Source of the DNA: Muribaculaceae bacterium
GTDB taxonomy: Bacteria; Bacteroidota; Bacteroidia; Bacteroidales; Muribaculaceae
DNA length: 25,724 nt
Assembly (NCBI GenBank): GCA_022511505.1
Contig: JAFLTK010000144.1
Span: forward strand, 1 to 25,724
Reading direction: 5' to 3'
Part shown: piece by piece, positions 7,703 through 16,838 of the stretch
How the letters are laid out: each line of letters opens with the position of its first letter
Numbering within the stretch: position 1 is the stretch's first letter
The notes under the pieces: model-generated
What the model saw: only the letters and a program-made list of their open reading frames with translations
Told to the model about the DNA's origin: nothing
Databases searched by the model: none
Translations under genes and position numbers: made by a program

Positions 7703-8844
7703 TTCAATTGACGGTAATAGACAAACTCCTCGGGGACAGAGTCGGGGTGGAAAATCTTGACAAGGTCGCGCAACACGAGGTGTGGATTGACGACGCCCGA
7801 CTCATAGAAGTCGTTCCCGCCGCCCGGAGTCGACCGCGCGGTGTTGGAAAATACCTGCACTGTCTTGACGGCCGGTATGTCGGCCAGTTTGGGCAATGCG
7901 CGCGAAAGCGAGGCGAGGGTGGGGTAGTCGCCAACGTTGAGCCACACGTCGGCCGATGCCGCGAGGCGGTAGGCAGTCTCCATGTCGATGGTGGCAGTCG
8001 AGGCATCGTCAGGGGCGTCGGCGTAGACATATTCGCCGCCTGCATCGGCCACGAGTCGCGACATGTAACTGCCGTGGCCCGGCATGAACCACGAGTCGCC
8101 GTAGGGGGTGTTGAGCATCACTCGCGGCCGCGGTCTCTCGATGGCCCGAGCACGTGCTGCAATTGTTTCATATTCAGGGACTATGGCATTGAAGCGGCTG
8201 ACGGCTGACTCGCGTTGACCGGTGATTTCGCCCATGGCCACCATCCACTCGGCTTTGCCGAGGGGCGACTCCTCGAGGTAGTCGCCGAGGTAGAAAACAG
8301 GGATGCCTGCCTCGGCGAGTTTGCCGGTCATTGCCGAGGGACCGCCGACGCCATACACTACAACCAAGTCGGGTTTTAGTGACAGCAACGTCTCATAGTC
8401 GATGTTGCCCTCCCAGCCAACTTCGGCCACGAAGGCAGCACGCGCTTTCAGCGTCGGTGAGGAGATATATTGGCCGCCCGAAACACCGACAATGCGGTCG
8501 TTGGCCCCGATGGCGTCGAGCATCGCCACGGCCGTCGACGACATCAATACCAACCGCTTGGCGTCACCCTTAATAATCTGACTGCCGGCCGGAACGTCAA
8601 GCGTGCCGTCAGGCGTGCGGTCGATGTAGAGACGCTCGGTGACGTCGGCCGCGCCCTGCCAGGGATTGTATACCTCAATGATGCTGCTCCCGGCGGTGTC
8701 GGCTCTAAGGATGAGGAAGCCGCCGGCATGTGACGGGCTGTAGAGGGTGTCAGTAGACGCTGCCTCCGGGTCAGATGCCCCCGTAGATGTGCAGGAGCAA
8801 AAGAGCGCTGTCGAGCATATTATAGATGTGAGTAACTTATTCAT
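7699..8844 (-). CDS. btuF: Periplasmic B12-binding lipoprotein (BtuF-like)
   Basis: Periplasmic-binding protein of the helical-backbone type (PF01497). The N terminus is a lipoprotein signal with Cys16/Cys18 (ALFCSC), so it is membrane-anchored as usual in Bacteroidota. Family features: LVLMSSTAVAMLDAIGANDRIVGVSGG, the KPDLVVVYGVGG stretch near residue 158, and GGEYVYADAPDD. 381 residues is long for BtuF; the extra N-terminal ~70 residues (YSPSHAGGFLILRADTAG...) are typical of Bacteroidota iron/B12-operon members. Its ATG (8842-8844) lies inside the end of btuB (8-nt overlap). Confidence 0.87.
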   Translation of the reverse strand: MNKLLTSIICSTALFCSCTSTGASDPEAASTDTLYSPSHAGGFLILRADTAGSSIIEVYNPWQGAADVTERLYIDRTPDGTLDVPAGSQIIKGDAKRLVLMSSTAVAMLDAIGANDRIVGVSGGQYISSPTLKARAAFVAEVGWEGNIDYETLLSLKPDLVVVYGVGGPSAMTGKLAEAGIPVFYLGDYLEESPLGKAEWMVAMGEITGQRESAVSRFNAIVPEYETIAARARAIERPRPRVMLNTPYGDSWFMPGHGSYMSRLVADAGGEYVYADAPDDASTATIDMETAYRLAASADVWLNVGDYPTLASLSRALPKLADIPAVKTVQVFSNTARSTPGGGNDFYESGVVNPHLVLRDLVKIFHPDSVPEEFVYYRQLK

Positions 8845-10882
8845 TGTTAGTTGATTTAAATCTGATACCGACCGTTGCTTCCCAGTTTATGCCGGGCATT
8901 GGACGCGACAAGACGGTCATATATTTTTCATTAAAAAGGTTGTTGACGGCCACTTTGAATTGGAAGTCGACGCGGCGACAGGGGAGGGTGTAGTCGATGG
9001 CGATGTTGCTCATGAAGTAGGGAGGGAGCGAGCCCGATGTAGATAGGTCGGCGGTGGTCATCGTGTAGCGGCGGCTGTAGAAATTCCATTTATAGATGAA
9101 TCCCCAGCGGCCATGAGCGAGGCGGCCGGTGACGGCGGCGGCGCGGCGCGGAACGTAGGGCAGTTGGTGCCCCTGAGAGGCGTCGGCCTCGGTCAGTTTC
9201 TCGCCGCGGTTTATCGACGGCGTCCACGAGCAGGAACCGTTGATGTCCACCGTCCAGTCATTGAACGGTTTGGCTATCAGGTTGGCAGTCAATTCGATGC
9301 CGTATGCGCGCACGTCCTTGACGTTCATTGGCGTGAAATATCCTTTGGGAGTGGGTAACCACATAATCCAGTCGTTGATATAGGAGTCAAACCAGCCCGC
9401 CTCGGCTGTCAGCGCCCAGCGTCGTCCGGCGCGCGTCCATGCCGCTCCGAGGTCGTAGGTAAACCCGCTCTCGCTGCGCAAGTCCGGGTTGCCGCCCGGC
9501 ATGAAATAGAGGTCGTTGAGCGACGGGAAACGATAGTTGCGCGACACCGAGCCCTTGAGGGTCAAGTTGAGCGGCCGGGGTAACAGTGCGTCGACAAAGA
9601 GGGCCGGGATGAGTGGCGACGCGTTGTTGCCCATCGCTTGCTCGCGAAGCACACCGCTAACCGCTACCACGCTGTTAATCTGCCACTTGGCCGAGATTGC
9701 CGCGCCCACCTCGGCGCGCGCCTCCTTGTAGCCGAGTGTGACGGTGTTGCCGCTCTCGGTGGTGACGTTGCGGTCGCGACTGTTGACCAGGTGCTGGTGA
9801 AGCGAGACCGAGGCGGTCAGATAGAGGTTGCGCGTGGGGCTGTATTCGCCGTCGGCGAGAGCAAAGATGGTAACAAGGCGAGAGCGTGAGGTGGTCATTG
9901 GTGTCATCAGTCCCGGCACACGCTCTCGTGCGTAGTCGTAGGCCATCCACGAGTGGGTCACGCCGGCTTTGACCCCGGTTTTCAAACCGGACCGAACGCG
10001 GTCCCACGAGGCGACGGCGCGCAGTGTCTCCTCGCGGCGACGGTTTTCGACCGCCGACGGGTTGCCATAGTCGGTCGATAGCAGCGGCAACTCGCGGTTG
10101 GCACTCATCCACCATGCGGCGATGCCCAAGCGGTTGCCGCCGGGCGCCGAGTAGTAGGCCTGTTGCATGACATGCAGGTCGCGATAGGCGCCGTTGCGGT
10201 TGCGCTCGCGCGGATGATAACTACCTATTATATTGCCTGTCTCGTCATAAATATTCTGTTTCTTGTCATAGTTGGTATAGGAGAAATCGTTGGCCGAACT
10301 TGCCGCCACCAGTCGTGTCGACAGTTGCCAGCGGCCACTGTTCCACGAGATGCGCGCAGCCTCGTCAAAAGATTTGAAACTACCCGCGCCCTGGATATAT
10401 TGCGCCTCGAGTCCCGGCGGTGTGTCAACCGACGGCGAGGTTGAGAGGGCGACCAGTCCACCCAGACCGCCCCCGGTGGTGTTGATGCCGGCGCTACCAT
10501 GGTAGACGGCGGCATCGTCGACAAGAAACGACGGGATAGTGCTGAAATCGGTCATGCCGAGCATCGGGCTGTTGACGCTCATGCCGTTCCACGTCACTTT
10601 AGTGTGACCGGCCGACGTTCCGCGGAACGACACCGTCGACTCGGTTCCTCGGCCATAACTCTTGACATAGATAGAGGAATTGAACGCGAGCACGTCGGCC
10701 ATCGACAGGGCGATATTTTCGCGCAACGCGGCCGAGTCGATGGTGGTCTTGACAACACCGATATCCTTGAGCGGACGGCGCGCAGTGACGGTCACTTCGT
10801 CGAGCGATAGCGACCGCGACATCTGTGCCCACCCGCTCGCGGCGATAGCAATTACTATTAATGCCGTCAACAGTCGTCTCAT
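8837..10882 (-). CDS. btuB: TonB-dependent outer-membrane B12 receptor (BtuB-like)
   Basis: Outer-membrane active transporter of 681 residues: signal peptide (MRRLLTALIVIAIAASGWAQ), a TonB box-like DEVTVTA, a plug domain (ADVLAFNSSIYVKSYG, STVSFRGTSAGHTKVTWNGM, GSAGINTTGGGLGGLVALS) and a barrel ending with VGIRF close to the C terminus. An upstream in-frame ATG at 10900 exists, but the ATG at 10880-10882 forms an ATGA overlap with the btuG stop and begins directly with a good signal peptide, so it is preferred. It lacks the N-terminal CarboxypepD-like extension of SusC proteins, which fits a micronutrient receptor. B12 specificity is inferred from BtuG and the riboswitch. Confidence 0.9.
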   Translation of the reverse strand: MRRLLTALIVIAIAASGWAQMSRSLSLDEVTVTARRPLKDIGVVKTTIDSAALRENIALSMADVLAFNSSIYVKSYGRGTESTVSFRGTSAGHTKVTWNGMSVNSPMLGMTDFSTIPSFLVDDAAVYHGSAGINTTGGGLGGLVALSTSPSVDTPPGLEAQYIQGAGSFKSFDEAARISWNSGRWQLSTRLVAASSANDFSYTNYDKKQNIYDETGNIIGSYHPRERNRNGAYRDLHVMQQAYYSAPGGNRLGIAAWWMSANRELPLLSTDYGNPSAVENRRREETLRAVASWDRVRSGLKTGVKAGVTHSWMAYDYARERVPGLMTPMTTSRSRLVTIFALADGEYSPTRNLYLTASVSLHQHLVNSRDRNVTTESGNTVTLGYKEARAEVGAAISAKWQINSVVAVSGVLREQAMGNNASPLIPALFVDALLPRPLNLTLKGSVSRNYRFPSLNDLYFMPGGNPDLRSESGFTYDLGAAWTRAGRRWALTAEAGWFDSYINDWIMWLPTPKGYFTPMNVKDVRAYGIELTANLIAKPFNDWTVDINGSCSWTPSINRGEKLTEADASQGHQLPYVPRRAAAVTGRLAHGRWGFIYKWNFYSRRYTMTTADLSTSGSLPPYFMSNIAIDYTLPCRRVDFQFKVAVNNLFNEKYMTVLSRPMPGINWEATVGIRFKSTNNE

Positions 10883-11955
10883 CGCGTCGCTCCTTTCCAT
10901 GCAAAGGCCCCCGGCGTGATGCCGGCGCGGAAGCGGTCTATCTCGACTCCGCGGGCGTCATAGCGGTAAATCATGCCCGGTTGTTGATAATCAATGGCGT
11001 CGGCCACATAGACATCACCATCAACCGGGTCTACCGTCAGACCATAGTAGATGGTGCCACGGCCGGGGATGAACGGTGTGGATGGTAAGGTAGTGTCGTC
11101 TACAGCCATTCGGTAGATGTCCCGGTTTATCCAGTAGAGGGTCGTGCCGTCAGGGCCGAGGGTCAGTTGGCGCGGGGTGTCACTCGGCCCCATCTCCATG
11201 CGGCGGATGATGGTCATCGTCACGGGGTCGACCTCGACGAGCGCCGGCGTTTCGTTGCCGATGGGGTTGCCGGCATAGCCGCCGTCGGTCAGCACCCACA
11301 GGCGTCCGTTGCCGTCGAGAGCTATTGACTGGGGTTGCACGCCGACGTTGAGACGCGAAATAACGGCGTCGGTGGCCGCGTCGATTTTGAGGAGGTCGGT
11401 CTGGTAACTCCAGCAGTTGCAATAGACATAGCCATTGCTGAAAATCATCTGCTCGGTTGAACCGCTCGTGGCGCTCATCCCGGGTATTTCAATCTCGCCG
11501 GTGACGGCCATCGTCGACGGGTTAATGATTATGATGCGGTTGTCCCACAGTTGGGAAACGTAGGCTTTCGCCGGTGAAATGATGCATACCTCGCGCGGCG
11601 ACGGCAAGTTCTCGATGCGTCCGGTCTCGCGTCCGGTCGTAAGGTCGATGCGAAACACGACGTGACTGTTGTTGACGGCAATCCAGCCCGTGGCGCCCTC
11701 GATGGTCATCGACTGGGCCACGTCGCCAAGTTTCATCCCGTTGGCGCGGCTGAACACGTCGGCCGTGACCTCCATAGTCACCGGTTCATAGAATGATAGA
11801 GACGCGTTGCCATACTGGAAGTTACCCTCGTTGAGTATATACAGTCCTCGCGGCGAGAAGTCAAACTCCTCCTCGCTCGCCACTTCCCACTTCATGCAGC
11901 CTGACATCAGCGCGCACAGCAGGATTGTCAATATCGGGATATAGAAAAATTTCAT
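10879..11955 (-). CDS. btuG: Surface cobalamin-binding propeller lipoprotein (BtuG-like)
   Basis: BtuG of Bacteroides is a seven-bladed propeller lipoprotein that binds B12 with very high affinity on the cell surface and hands it to BtuB. This 358-residue protein fits: lipoprotein signal with Cys20 (LMSGC), GLYILNEGNFQYGNASLSFY (start of a DUF5074/YncE-like domain), then repeated blades such as VCIISPAKAYVSQLWDNRIIII, QSIALDGNGRLWVLTDGG and RQLTLGPDGTTLYWINRDIY. It is first in the operon, right after the riboswitch. An ATG four codons earlier (11967) is also possible; MKFFYIP at 11955 makes a cleaner signal peptide. The identity is by architecture and context, not a search. Confidence 0.85.
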   Translation of the reverse strand: MKFFYIPILTILLCALMSGCMKWEVASEEEFDFSPRGLYILNEGNFQYGNASLSFYEPVTMEVTADVFSRANGMKLGDVAQSMTIEGATGWIAVNNSHVVFRIDLTTGRETGRIENLPSPREVCIISPAKAYVSQLWDNRIIIINPSTMAVTGEIEIPGMSATSGSTEQMIFSNGYVYCNCWSYQTDLLKIDAATDAVISRLNVGVQPQSIALDGNGRLWVLTDGGYAGNPIGNETPALVEVDPVTMTIIRRMEMGPSDTPRQLTLGPDGTTLYWINRDIYRMAVDDTTLPSTPFIPGRGTIYYGLTVDPVDGDVYVADAIDYQQPGMIYRYDARGVEIDRFRAGITPGAFAWKGATR

Positions 11956-11989
11956 CTCGTTGCCCATCTACCCGCGGGTTACAAAGTTA

Positions 11990-12190
11990 GTGTCAAGACA
12001 GGTCTTCTGGCTTGTTCAATCGCGGTTGACCGCCTTCTCAGGGCAAGTGTCGCCCCAATGGCTTGATGGTCAACGCTGTAGAACCGACGTTGACGGCGCG
12101 GCTCCTTCGGCGGCTTAAATGCTTGCCGCCCTGAACACACAGCAGCGGGGACTGCTCGGGCTTCATTTCCCGATTCCCTTGACTTGACAC
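11990..12190 (-). promoter_or_regulatory. Cobalamin (B12) riboswitch
   Basis: Minus-strand leader of the B12 operon. The closing stem P1 is a perfect 8 bp: GTGTCAAG (12183-12190 read on the minus strand) with CTTGACAC (11990-11997). Inside are the adenosylcobalamin-riboswitch boxes: AAGGGAATCGGG, GAGCAGTCCCCGCTGCTGTG, the B12-box-like AAGCCATTGGGGCG with ...CCCTGAGAAGGC, and GCCAGAAGACCTGTC at the 3' side. No terminator follows; a perfect 10-bp palindrome ACCCGCGGGT (11970-11979) sits between P1 and the btuG start, which points to control of translation initiation. Confidence 0.92.
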
Positions 12191-12192
12191 TG

Positions 12193-12223
12193 CAAAGGTA
12201 GTAAATATCCTCCAAATAGTAAA
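12193..12223 (-). promoter_or_regulatory. Promoter of the B12 uptake operon
   Basis: Minus strand: TTTA (12220-12223, one mismatch to TTTG), 19-bp gap, TACCTTTG (12193-12200, exact TAnnTTTG). Transcription would begin at about 12186, at the 5' edge of the riboswitch P1 stem. Confidence 0.7.
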
Positions 12224-12231
12224 ATCCGGGG

Positions 12232-12273
12232 TTCGCCATTCGGGCTCATACCCGCTTTGCGGACAAAAAACGG
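12232..12273. repeat. Short hairpin repeat, copy A
   Basis: Shares TTCGCC, GGGCTCATACCCGC and GCGGACAAAAA in the same order with 19744-19788. A hairpin CCGC-TTT-GCGG is kept, while copy B has CCGCC-CTGA-GGCGG, so loop and stem changed together. It ends 8 bp upstream of the -33 box of the B12 promoter. The remaining gap 12274-12500 is the AT-rich leader of the efflux operon; its best -7 candidate is TAAAATTG (12452-12459), without a good -33 box. Confidence 0.6.
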
Positions 12274-12500
12274 TCGCCGCGCCAATGTCGCCGTTTTATG
12301 CGCGCAAAATAATCTTAAACTTCATAGCCGTAATCGGGGGAAGACTCGTTGGGATTGTTCTTTTGGGTGGATGTTGTGGTCAAAAGGGATTATATTTTGT
12401 TGATGGAATTTGTTAATTTGGAAAATATGCAGGAAATGTGCAAATTTGTATTAAAATTGCGTCAATAGTGACAATTATGGTTGCTTAAATCGATTTAGTG

Positions 12501-13697
12501 ATGAATATTAATGTAAAACCAATCATAGAGAAAACTACAGATGTTGCCAAGCGAAATCCGCGCCGCTTGGGCGGTGTGTTCGTCGGGATTGTGGTTGTTG
12601 CGATAGTAGCATGGCTGATATTGCGCAATCGTCCTGTTGAGCCGTACTATCCCGTGGTTGGGGTTGAGACGGTTAAGGCGGGCGAGGTAGAGGTTTATGG
12701 CGACTATGTGGGCCGCATTCAGGCGCAGCAGTTTGTCGAGATACGTGCTCGTGTCGAGGGCTTCCTCGAGACGATGCTGTTTGAGGAGGGTGGATACATT
12801 CAGAAAGGTCAGACTCTGTTTATCATCGACCCCACGCTCTACAAGGCTAATGTCGAGAAGGCCAAGGCACAATTGAACAAGGCGCAGGCCGCAATGGAGA
12901 AGGCTAAACGCGACTTGGAGCGCATCCAGCCGCTCTATGAGAAAAACGCGGCGTCGCAACTTGACCTTGACAACGCAATTGCTGCATACGAGGGAGCCAA
13001 GGCCGATGTTATCGTCAGCGAGGCCACGCTAACCGAGGCCGAGCTGACGCTGAGTTACACGTCGGTTCGCTCGCCAATCTCGGGCTATATTTCAGAGCGT
13101 AACGTCGATATCGGTACGCTTGTAGGTCCCGGCGGCAAATCGTTGCTTGCGACGATTGTCAAGAGCGACACCGTCCGCATCAACTTCTCGATGACCGCCC
13201 TCGACTACTTGCGCTCCAAATCGCGCAACGTCAACCTCGGCCAGCGAGACTCTACCCGTAACTGGGACCCGTATGTGACCGTGACACTGCCCGACGGGTC
13301 TATTTACCCGCAACGTGGCCTCGTGGATTTTGCCGACCCCAAGATTGACCCCAAAACCGGTACATTTCAGGTGCGCGCCGAGATGGCCAACCCCGACAAC
13401 ACCCTGTTGCCCGGCGAGTTTACCCGCGTCAAACTGCTGATGGACGTGCGCGAGAACGCCGTGCTGATACCCTCCAAAGCGCTTGAAATCGAGAAGGGCG
13501 GCGCCTATATCTATGTCGTCAAGCCCGACAGCGTTGTCGAGCGCCGTTTTGTCGAGACCGGCCCCGAGGTTGACAATAACGTTATCATCGAGCGTGGCCT
13601 TGCTACGGGCGAAATGCTGATTGTAGAAGGCTACAACAAAGTGAAACACGGCATGAAAGTGCGCCCTGTAAAGGATGGACAAATCGTTGAAGAATAA
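12501..13697 (+). CDS. RND efflux pump periplasmic adaptor (AcrA/MexA-like)
   Basis: Membrane fusion protein linking the RND pump to the outer-membrane channel. An in-frame GTG at 12498 is directly followed by ATG at 12501, which is the better start (MNINVKPII). One N-terminal membrane segment (GGVFVGIVVVAIVAWLIL, about residues 24-41) anchors it instead of a lipid. The lipoyl half-motifs (VEGFLETMLFEEGGYIQKGQ and YTSVRSPISGYISERNVDIG) flank a hairpin of Ala/Lys/Glu-rich heptads (about 115-190). A beta-barrel and membrane-proximal domain follow (VLIPSKALEIEKGG). First gene of a three-gene operon; the pump gene begins 6 bp later. Many relatives carry a lipobox; this one does not. Confidence 0.92.
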   Translation: MNINVKPIIEKTTDVAKRNPRRLGGVFVGIVVVAIVAWLILRNRPVEPYYPVVGVETVKAGEVEVYGDYVGRIQAQQFVEIRARVEGFLETMLFEEGGYIQKGQTLFIIDPTLYKANVEKAKAQLNKAQAAMEKAKRDLERIQPLYEKNAASQLDLDNAIAAYEGAKADVIVSEATLTEAELTLSYTSVRSPISGYISERNVDIGTLVGPGGKSLLATIVKSDTVRINFSMTALDYLRSKSRNVNLGQRDSTRNWDPYVTVTLPDGSIYPQRGLVDFADPKIDPKTGTFQVRAEMANPDNTLLPGEFTRVKLLMDVRENAVLIPSKALEIEKGGAYIYVVKPDSVVERRFVETGPEVDNNVIIERGLATGEMLIVEGYNKVKHGMKVRPVKDGQIVEE

Positions 13698-13703
13698 TCG
13701 GTT

Positions 13704-16700
13704 ATGAAGCGAAATTTTTTCATAGACCATCCGGTCTTTTCGATTGTCATCTCGATAGTCATCTTGATTCTTGGTACGATTGGCCTCGTGTTGCTGCCGG
13801 TTGACCAATATCCGCAGATTGTGCCGCCGGTGGTCAAAATCTCGGCGTCCTATCCCGGTGCCGATGCGATGACGGTGACTCAGGCCGTCGCCACGCCGAT
13901 AGAGCAGGAACTCAACGGCACGCCCGGCATGCTCTACATGAACTCGACGAGTTCCAACTCGGGCGGCTTCAACGCGCGCGTGACTTTTGACATCGACGTT
14001 GACCCAGAACTCGCCGCCGTCGACATACAAAACCGCATCAAGAAGGCCGAAAGCCGCCTGCCGGCCGAGGTCGTTCAAAACGGTATCTCGGTCGAAAAAG
14101 AGACGGCCAACAAGTTGATGACCATCACCGTGCTCAGTTCCGACCCCAAATATGACGAAATCTACCTCTCCAACTACACGACGCTCAACGTCGTCGACCT
14201 TCTCAGACGCATCCCCGGCGTAGGCGCCGTTTCCAACGTCGGCAGCCGCTATTACGCGATGCAACTGTGGGTACAGCCCGACAAGTTGGCCGACATGGGT
14301 CTGACTGTCAAGGATATACAAAATGCACTAAAGGACCAGAACCGCGAGTCGGCCGCAGGCGTCCTTGGCCAGGCGCCCAACGATGGCGTCGACCTGACGG
14401 TGCCTATCGTGGCGCGCGGACGACTGTCGAGCGTCAAGGAATTTGAGGACATCGTCATTCGCGCCTCAGAGAACGGCTCGCTGATACGCCTCAAGGATGT
14501 TGCCCGCGTGTCGCTTGAGGCGCAGTCCTACGCCACCGAAAGCGGTATCAACGGCGGGAACGCGGCTGTGCTCAACATCACCATGCTCCCGGGCGCCAAC
14601 GCCATGGAAGTGGCCGAGCGCGTCAAGGAAACGATGGACGAGATTGCCCGCAATTTCCCGGACGGCATCACCTACGAGATACCGTTTGACATGACCACCT
14701 ATATCAAGGAGTCGATTCACCACGTCTACAGAACGTTCTTTGAAGCGCTCCTGCTTGTTATCCTCGTCGTGTTCCTCTCGCTCCAGAACTGGCGCGCCAC
14801 GCTGATTCCCGTCATCGCCGTGCCCATCTCGCTGATTGGCACATTTGGCGTCATGCTCGTTTTTGGGTTTTCGCTTAACATGCTGACACTCCTGGGGTTG
14901 ATACTCGCAATCGGTATCGTTGTCGACGACGCCATCGTTGTTGTCGAGAACGTTGACCGCATTATGAACAAAGAGCGGCTTGACCCCAAAGAGGCGACAC
15001 GTCGCGCGATGGCCAACCTTGGCTCGGCGCTGATAGCGATGTCGCTCGTGCTGTGTGCCGTGTTTGTCCCCGTCAGTTTCCTGCCCGGTATCACCGGCCA
15101 ACTTTACCGCCAGTTCACCATCACCATCGCCGTCAGCGTCATCATCTCGACCATCGTCGCGCTGACCCTCTCGCCCGTGATGTGCTCGATGCTGTTGCAA
15201 CCCGAGGGGTTGAAGAAAAAGCATCGCGTGTTCCGCTACATCAACATCTGGCTTGCGCGGGGCAACAATTTCTACGGGCGGCGCATCGTGATGGCGCTCG
15301 GCAACTCGCGCCGCATGATGACCGGCTTCGGGCTCGCGCTCGTGTTTATCTATGTGATGAACTCGCTGTTGCCCCAAAGTTTCATGTCGCCCGAGGACCA
15401 AGGCTATTTCACCGTCGAACTCAACCTGCCCGAAGGGGCCACAATCGAGCGTACACGCCGTGTGACAGACCGTGCCATCGAGTACTTGATGAGCGACCCC
15501 GATGTGGCCCACGTGCTCAACGTGACCGGCTCGTCGCCCCGTCTCGGCACCAATCAGGCCCACTCAACGCTGACTGTCATCCTAAAGTCGTGGGGCGACC
15601 GCAAGACTCGCGATATCAACAAGGTCAAAAACCGCATAATCAAACATTTACAGACCTATCCCGAGAGTGACGTCCACGCCTCGTCGCCCCCAATCATTCC
15701 CGGCTTGGGAACGTCGGGTGGCTTTGAGATGGTTCTCGAGGCACGCGGCGAGGCCACCTACGCCGACCTTCAGGCGGCCGTTGACACCGTGCTCGCCGCG
15801 GCAGCGATGCGCCCCGAGTTTGCCGACCTCTCGTCGTCACTCCAGAGCGACATTCCACAACTATACTTTGACGTCGACCGCGATAACGCCCAACTCCACG
15901 GCGTCCCCATCAACGATATCTTCTCGACGATGAAAGCGTTTACCGGTTCGGTCTACATCAACGACTTCAACCTCTTTAACCGCATCTATCGCGTCTACCT
16001 CCAGGCCGAGGCTCCATATCGCGCTACGCGTCAGGGTCTTAACCTGTTCTACGTGCGTGGTGGCGGCGGGGCTATGATACCCGTCACGTCGCTCGGCACG
16101 AGCCGTTTCACCACCGGCCCCGGCACCATAGGCCGTTTCAATATGTTCAATGCCGCCACCATCTCGGGCGAGGCGGCCCAGGGCTACAGCACCGGCGAGG
16201 CGATGAACGCCCTCGAGCAACTCGTCAAGGAGAAATTGCCTGAAAATATCGGTGTGGAGTGGAGCGGTCTCTCTTACCAGCAGAAACACGAGTCGGGCAA
16301 CACGATGATGGTGCTCGGACTCGCCTTTGTGTTTGTTTTCCTGGTACTTGCGGCGCTCTATGAGAGTTGGTCGGTACCCATTGCCGTGATTTTGTCGCTA
16401 CCGGTTGCCGGAGTCGGCGCCTACCTTGGCATCTGGATAACCGGTCTCGAGAATAACATCTATTTCCAAATCGGGCTCGTGATGCTCGTCGGTCTCGTGG
16501 CCAAAAACGCCATCCTGATTGTCGAGTTTGCCAAAGAGGGCGTTGAGCGAGGCGAAACCCCACGGGAAGCGGCGCTGAACGCGGCGCGCCTGCGTTTCCG
16601 CCCAATCGTGATGACATCGCTCGCGTTCATGCTCGGCTTGTTGCCGTTGCTCATTGCCACCGGACCGGGTTCTGCCGCACGACGCGACATCGGCACCGGC

Positions 16701-16838
16701 GTGTTCTTTGGCATGGCGGTAGCAATCACCGTCGGCATCGTGTTTGTGCCGTTCTTCTTTGTGGCCGTCTACCGATTGAATGAGAAATTGGCCACGCTCA
16801 AAACCCGGCGCGCCCTCCTAAAAAAGCAAGACCAATGA
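13704..16838 (+). CDS. RND multidrug efflux inner-membrane pump (AcrB-like, HAE-1)
   Basis: Proton-driven trimeric pump of 1044 residues, the usual length. The proton-relay residues are intact: Asp408-Asp409 in GIVVDDAIVVVENVDR (TM4) and the Lys of LVAKNAILIVEFAKEG (TM10). Other family marks: MKRNFFIDHPVFSIVISIVI at the start, VDQYPQIVPPVV, the PGADAMTVTQAVATPIEQ stretch and SPEDQGYF at the start of the second half. Substrates are probably broad hydrophobic compounds or bile salts, an inference from family and gut habitat. Its TGA stop (16836-16838) overlaps the start of the outer-membrane factor. No TetR-type repressor gene is adjacent. Confidence 0.96.
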   Translation: MKRNFFIDHPVFSIVISIVILILGTIGLVLLPVDQYPQIVPPVVKISASYPGADAMTVTQAVATPIEQELNGTPGMLYMNSTSSNSGGFNARVTFDIDVDPELAAVDIQNRIKKAESRLPAEVVQNGISVEKETANKLMTITVLSSDPKYDEIYLSNYTTLNVVDLLRRIPGVGAVSNVGSRYYAMQLWVQPDKLADMGLTVKDIQNALKDQNRESAAGVLGQAPNDGVDLTVPIVARGRLSSVKEFEDIVIRASENGSLIRLKDVARVSLEAQSYATESGINGGNAAVLNITMLPGANAMEVAERVKETMDEIARNFPDGITYEIPFDMTTYIKESIHHVYRTFFEALLLVILVVFLSLQNWRATLIPVIAVPISLIGTFGVMLVFGFSLNMLTLLGLILAIGIVVDDAIVVVENVDRIMNKERLDPKEATRRAMANLGSALIAMSLVLCAVFVPVSFLPGITGQLYRQFTITIAVSVIISTIVALTLSPVMCSMLLQPEGLKKKHRVFRYINIWLARGNNFYGRRIVMALGNSRRMMTGFGLALVFIYVMNSLLPQSFMSPEDQGYFTVELNLPEGATIERTRRVTDRAIEYLMSDPDVAHVLNVTGSSPRLGTNQAHSTLTVILKSWGDRKTRDINKVKNRIIKHLQTYPESDVHASSPPIIPGLGTSGGFEMVLEARGEATYADLQAAVDTVLAAAAMRPEFADLSSSLQSDIPQLYFDVDRDNAQLHGVPINDIFSTMKAFTGSVYINDFNLFNRIYRVYLQAEAPYRATRQGLNLFYVRGGGGAMIPVTSLGTSRFTTGPGTIGRFNMFNAATISGEAAQGYSTGEAMNALEQLVKEKLPENIGVEWSGLSYQQKHESGNTMMVLGLAFVFVFLVLAALYESWSVPIAVILSLPVAGVGAYLGIWITGLENNIYFQIGLVMLVGLVAKNAILIVEFAKEGVERGETPREAALNAARLRFRPIVMTSLAFMLGLLPLLIATGPGSAARRDIGTGVFFGMAVAITVGIVFVPFFFVAVYRLNEKLATLKTRRALLKKQDQ

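Noticed and set aside
6000..8844. Iron-siderophore transporter (FecBCDE)
   Set aside because: The sequences would allow it, but the cobalamin riboswitch and the BtuG-like gene in the same operon make B12 far more likely.
12413..12420. TTAATTTG as the efflux operon -7 box
   Set aside because: One base off the consensus and no TTTG at the right distance upstream; not reliable enough to list.
13092..14321. 409-codon minus-strand open frame opposite the efflux adaptor and pump
   Set aside because: It crosses two well-supported genes on the other strand and reads as His/Asp/Val-rich nonsense; a typical antisense shadow.
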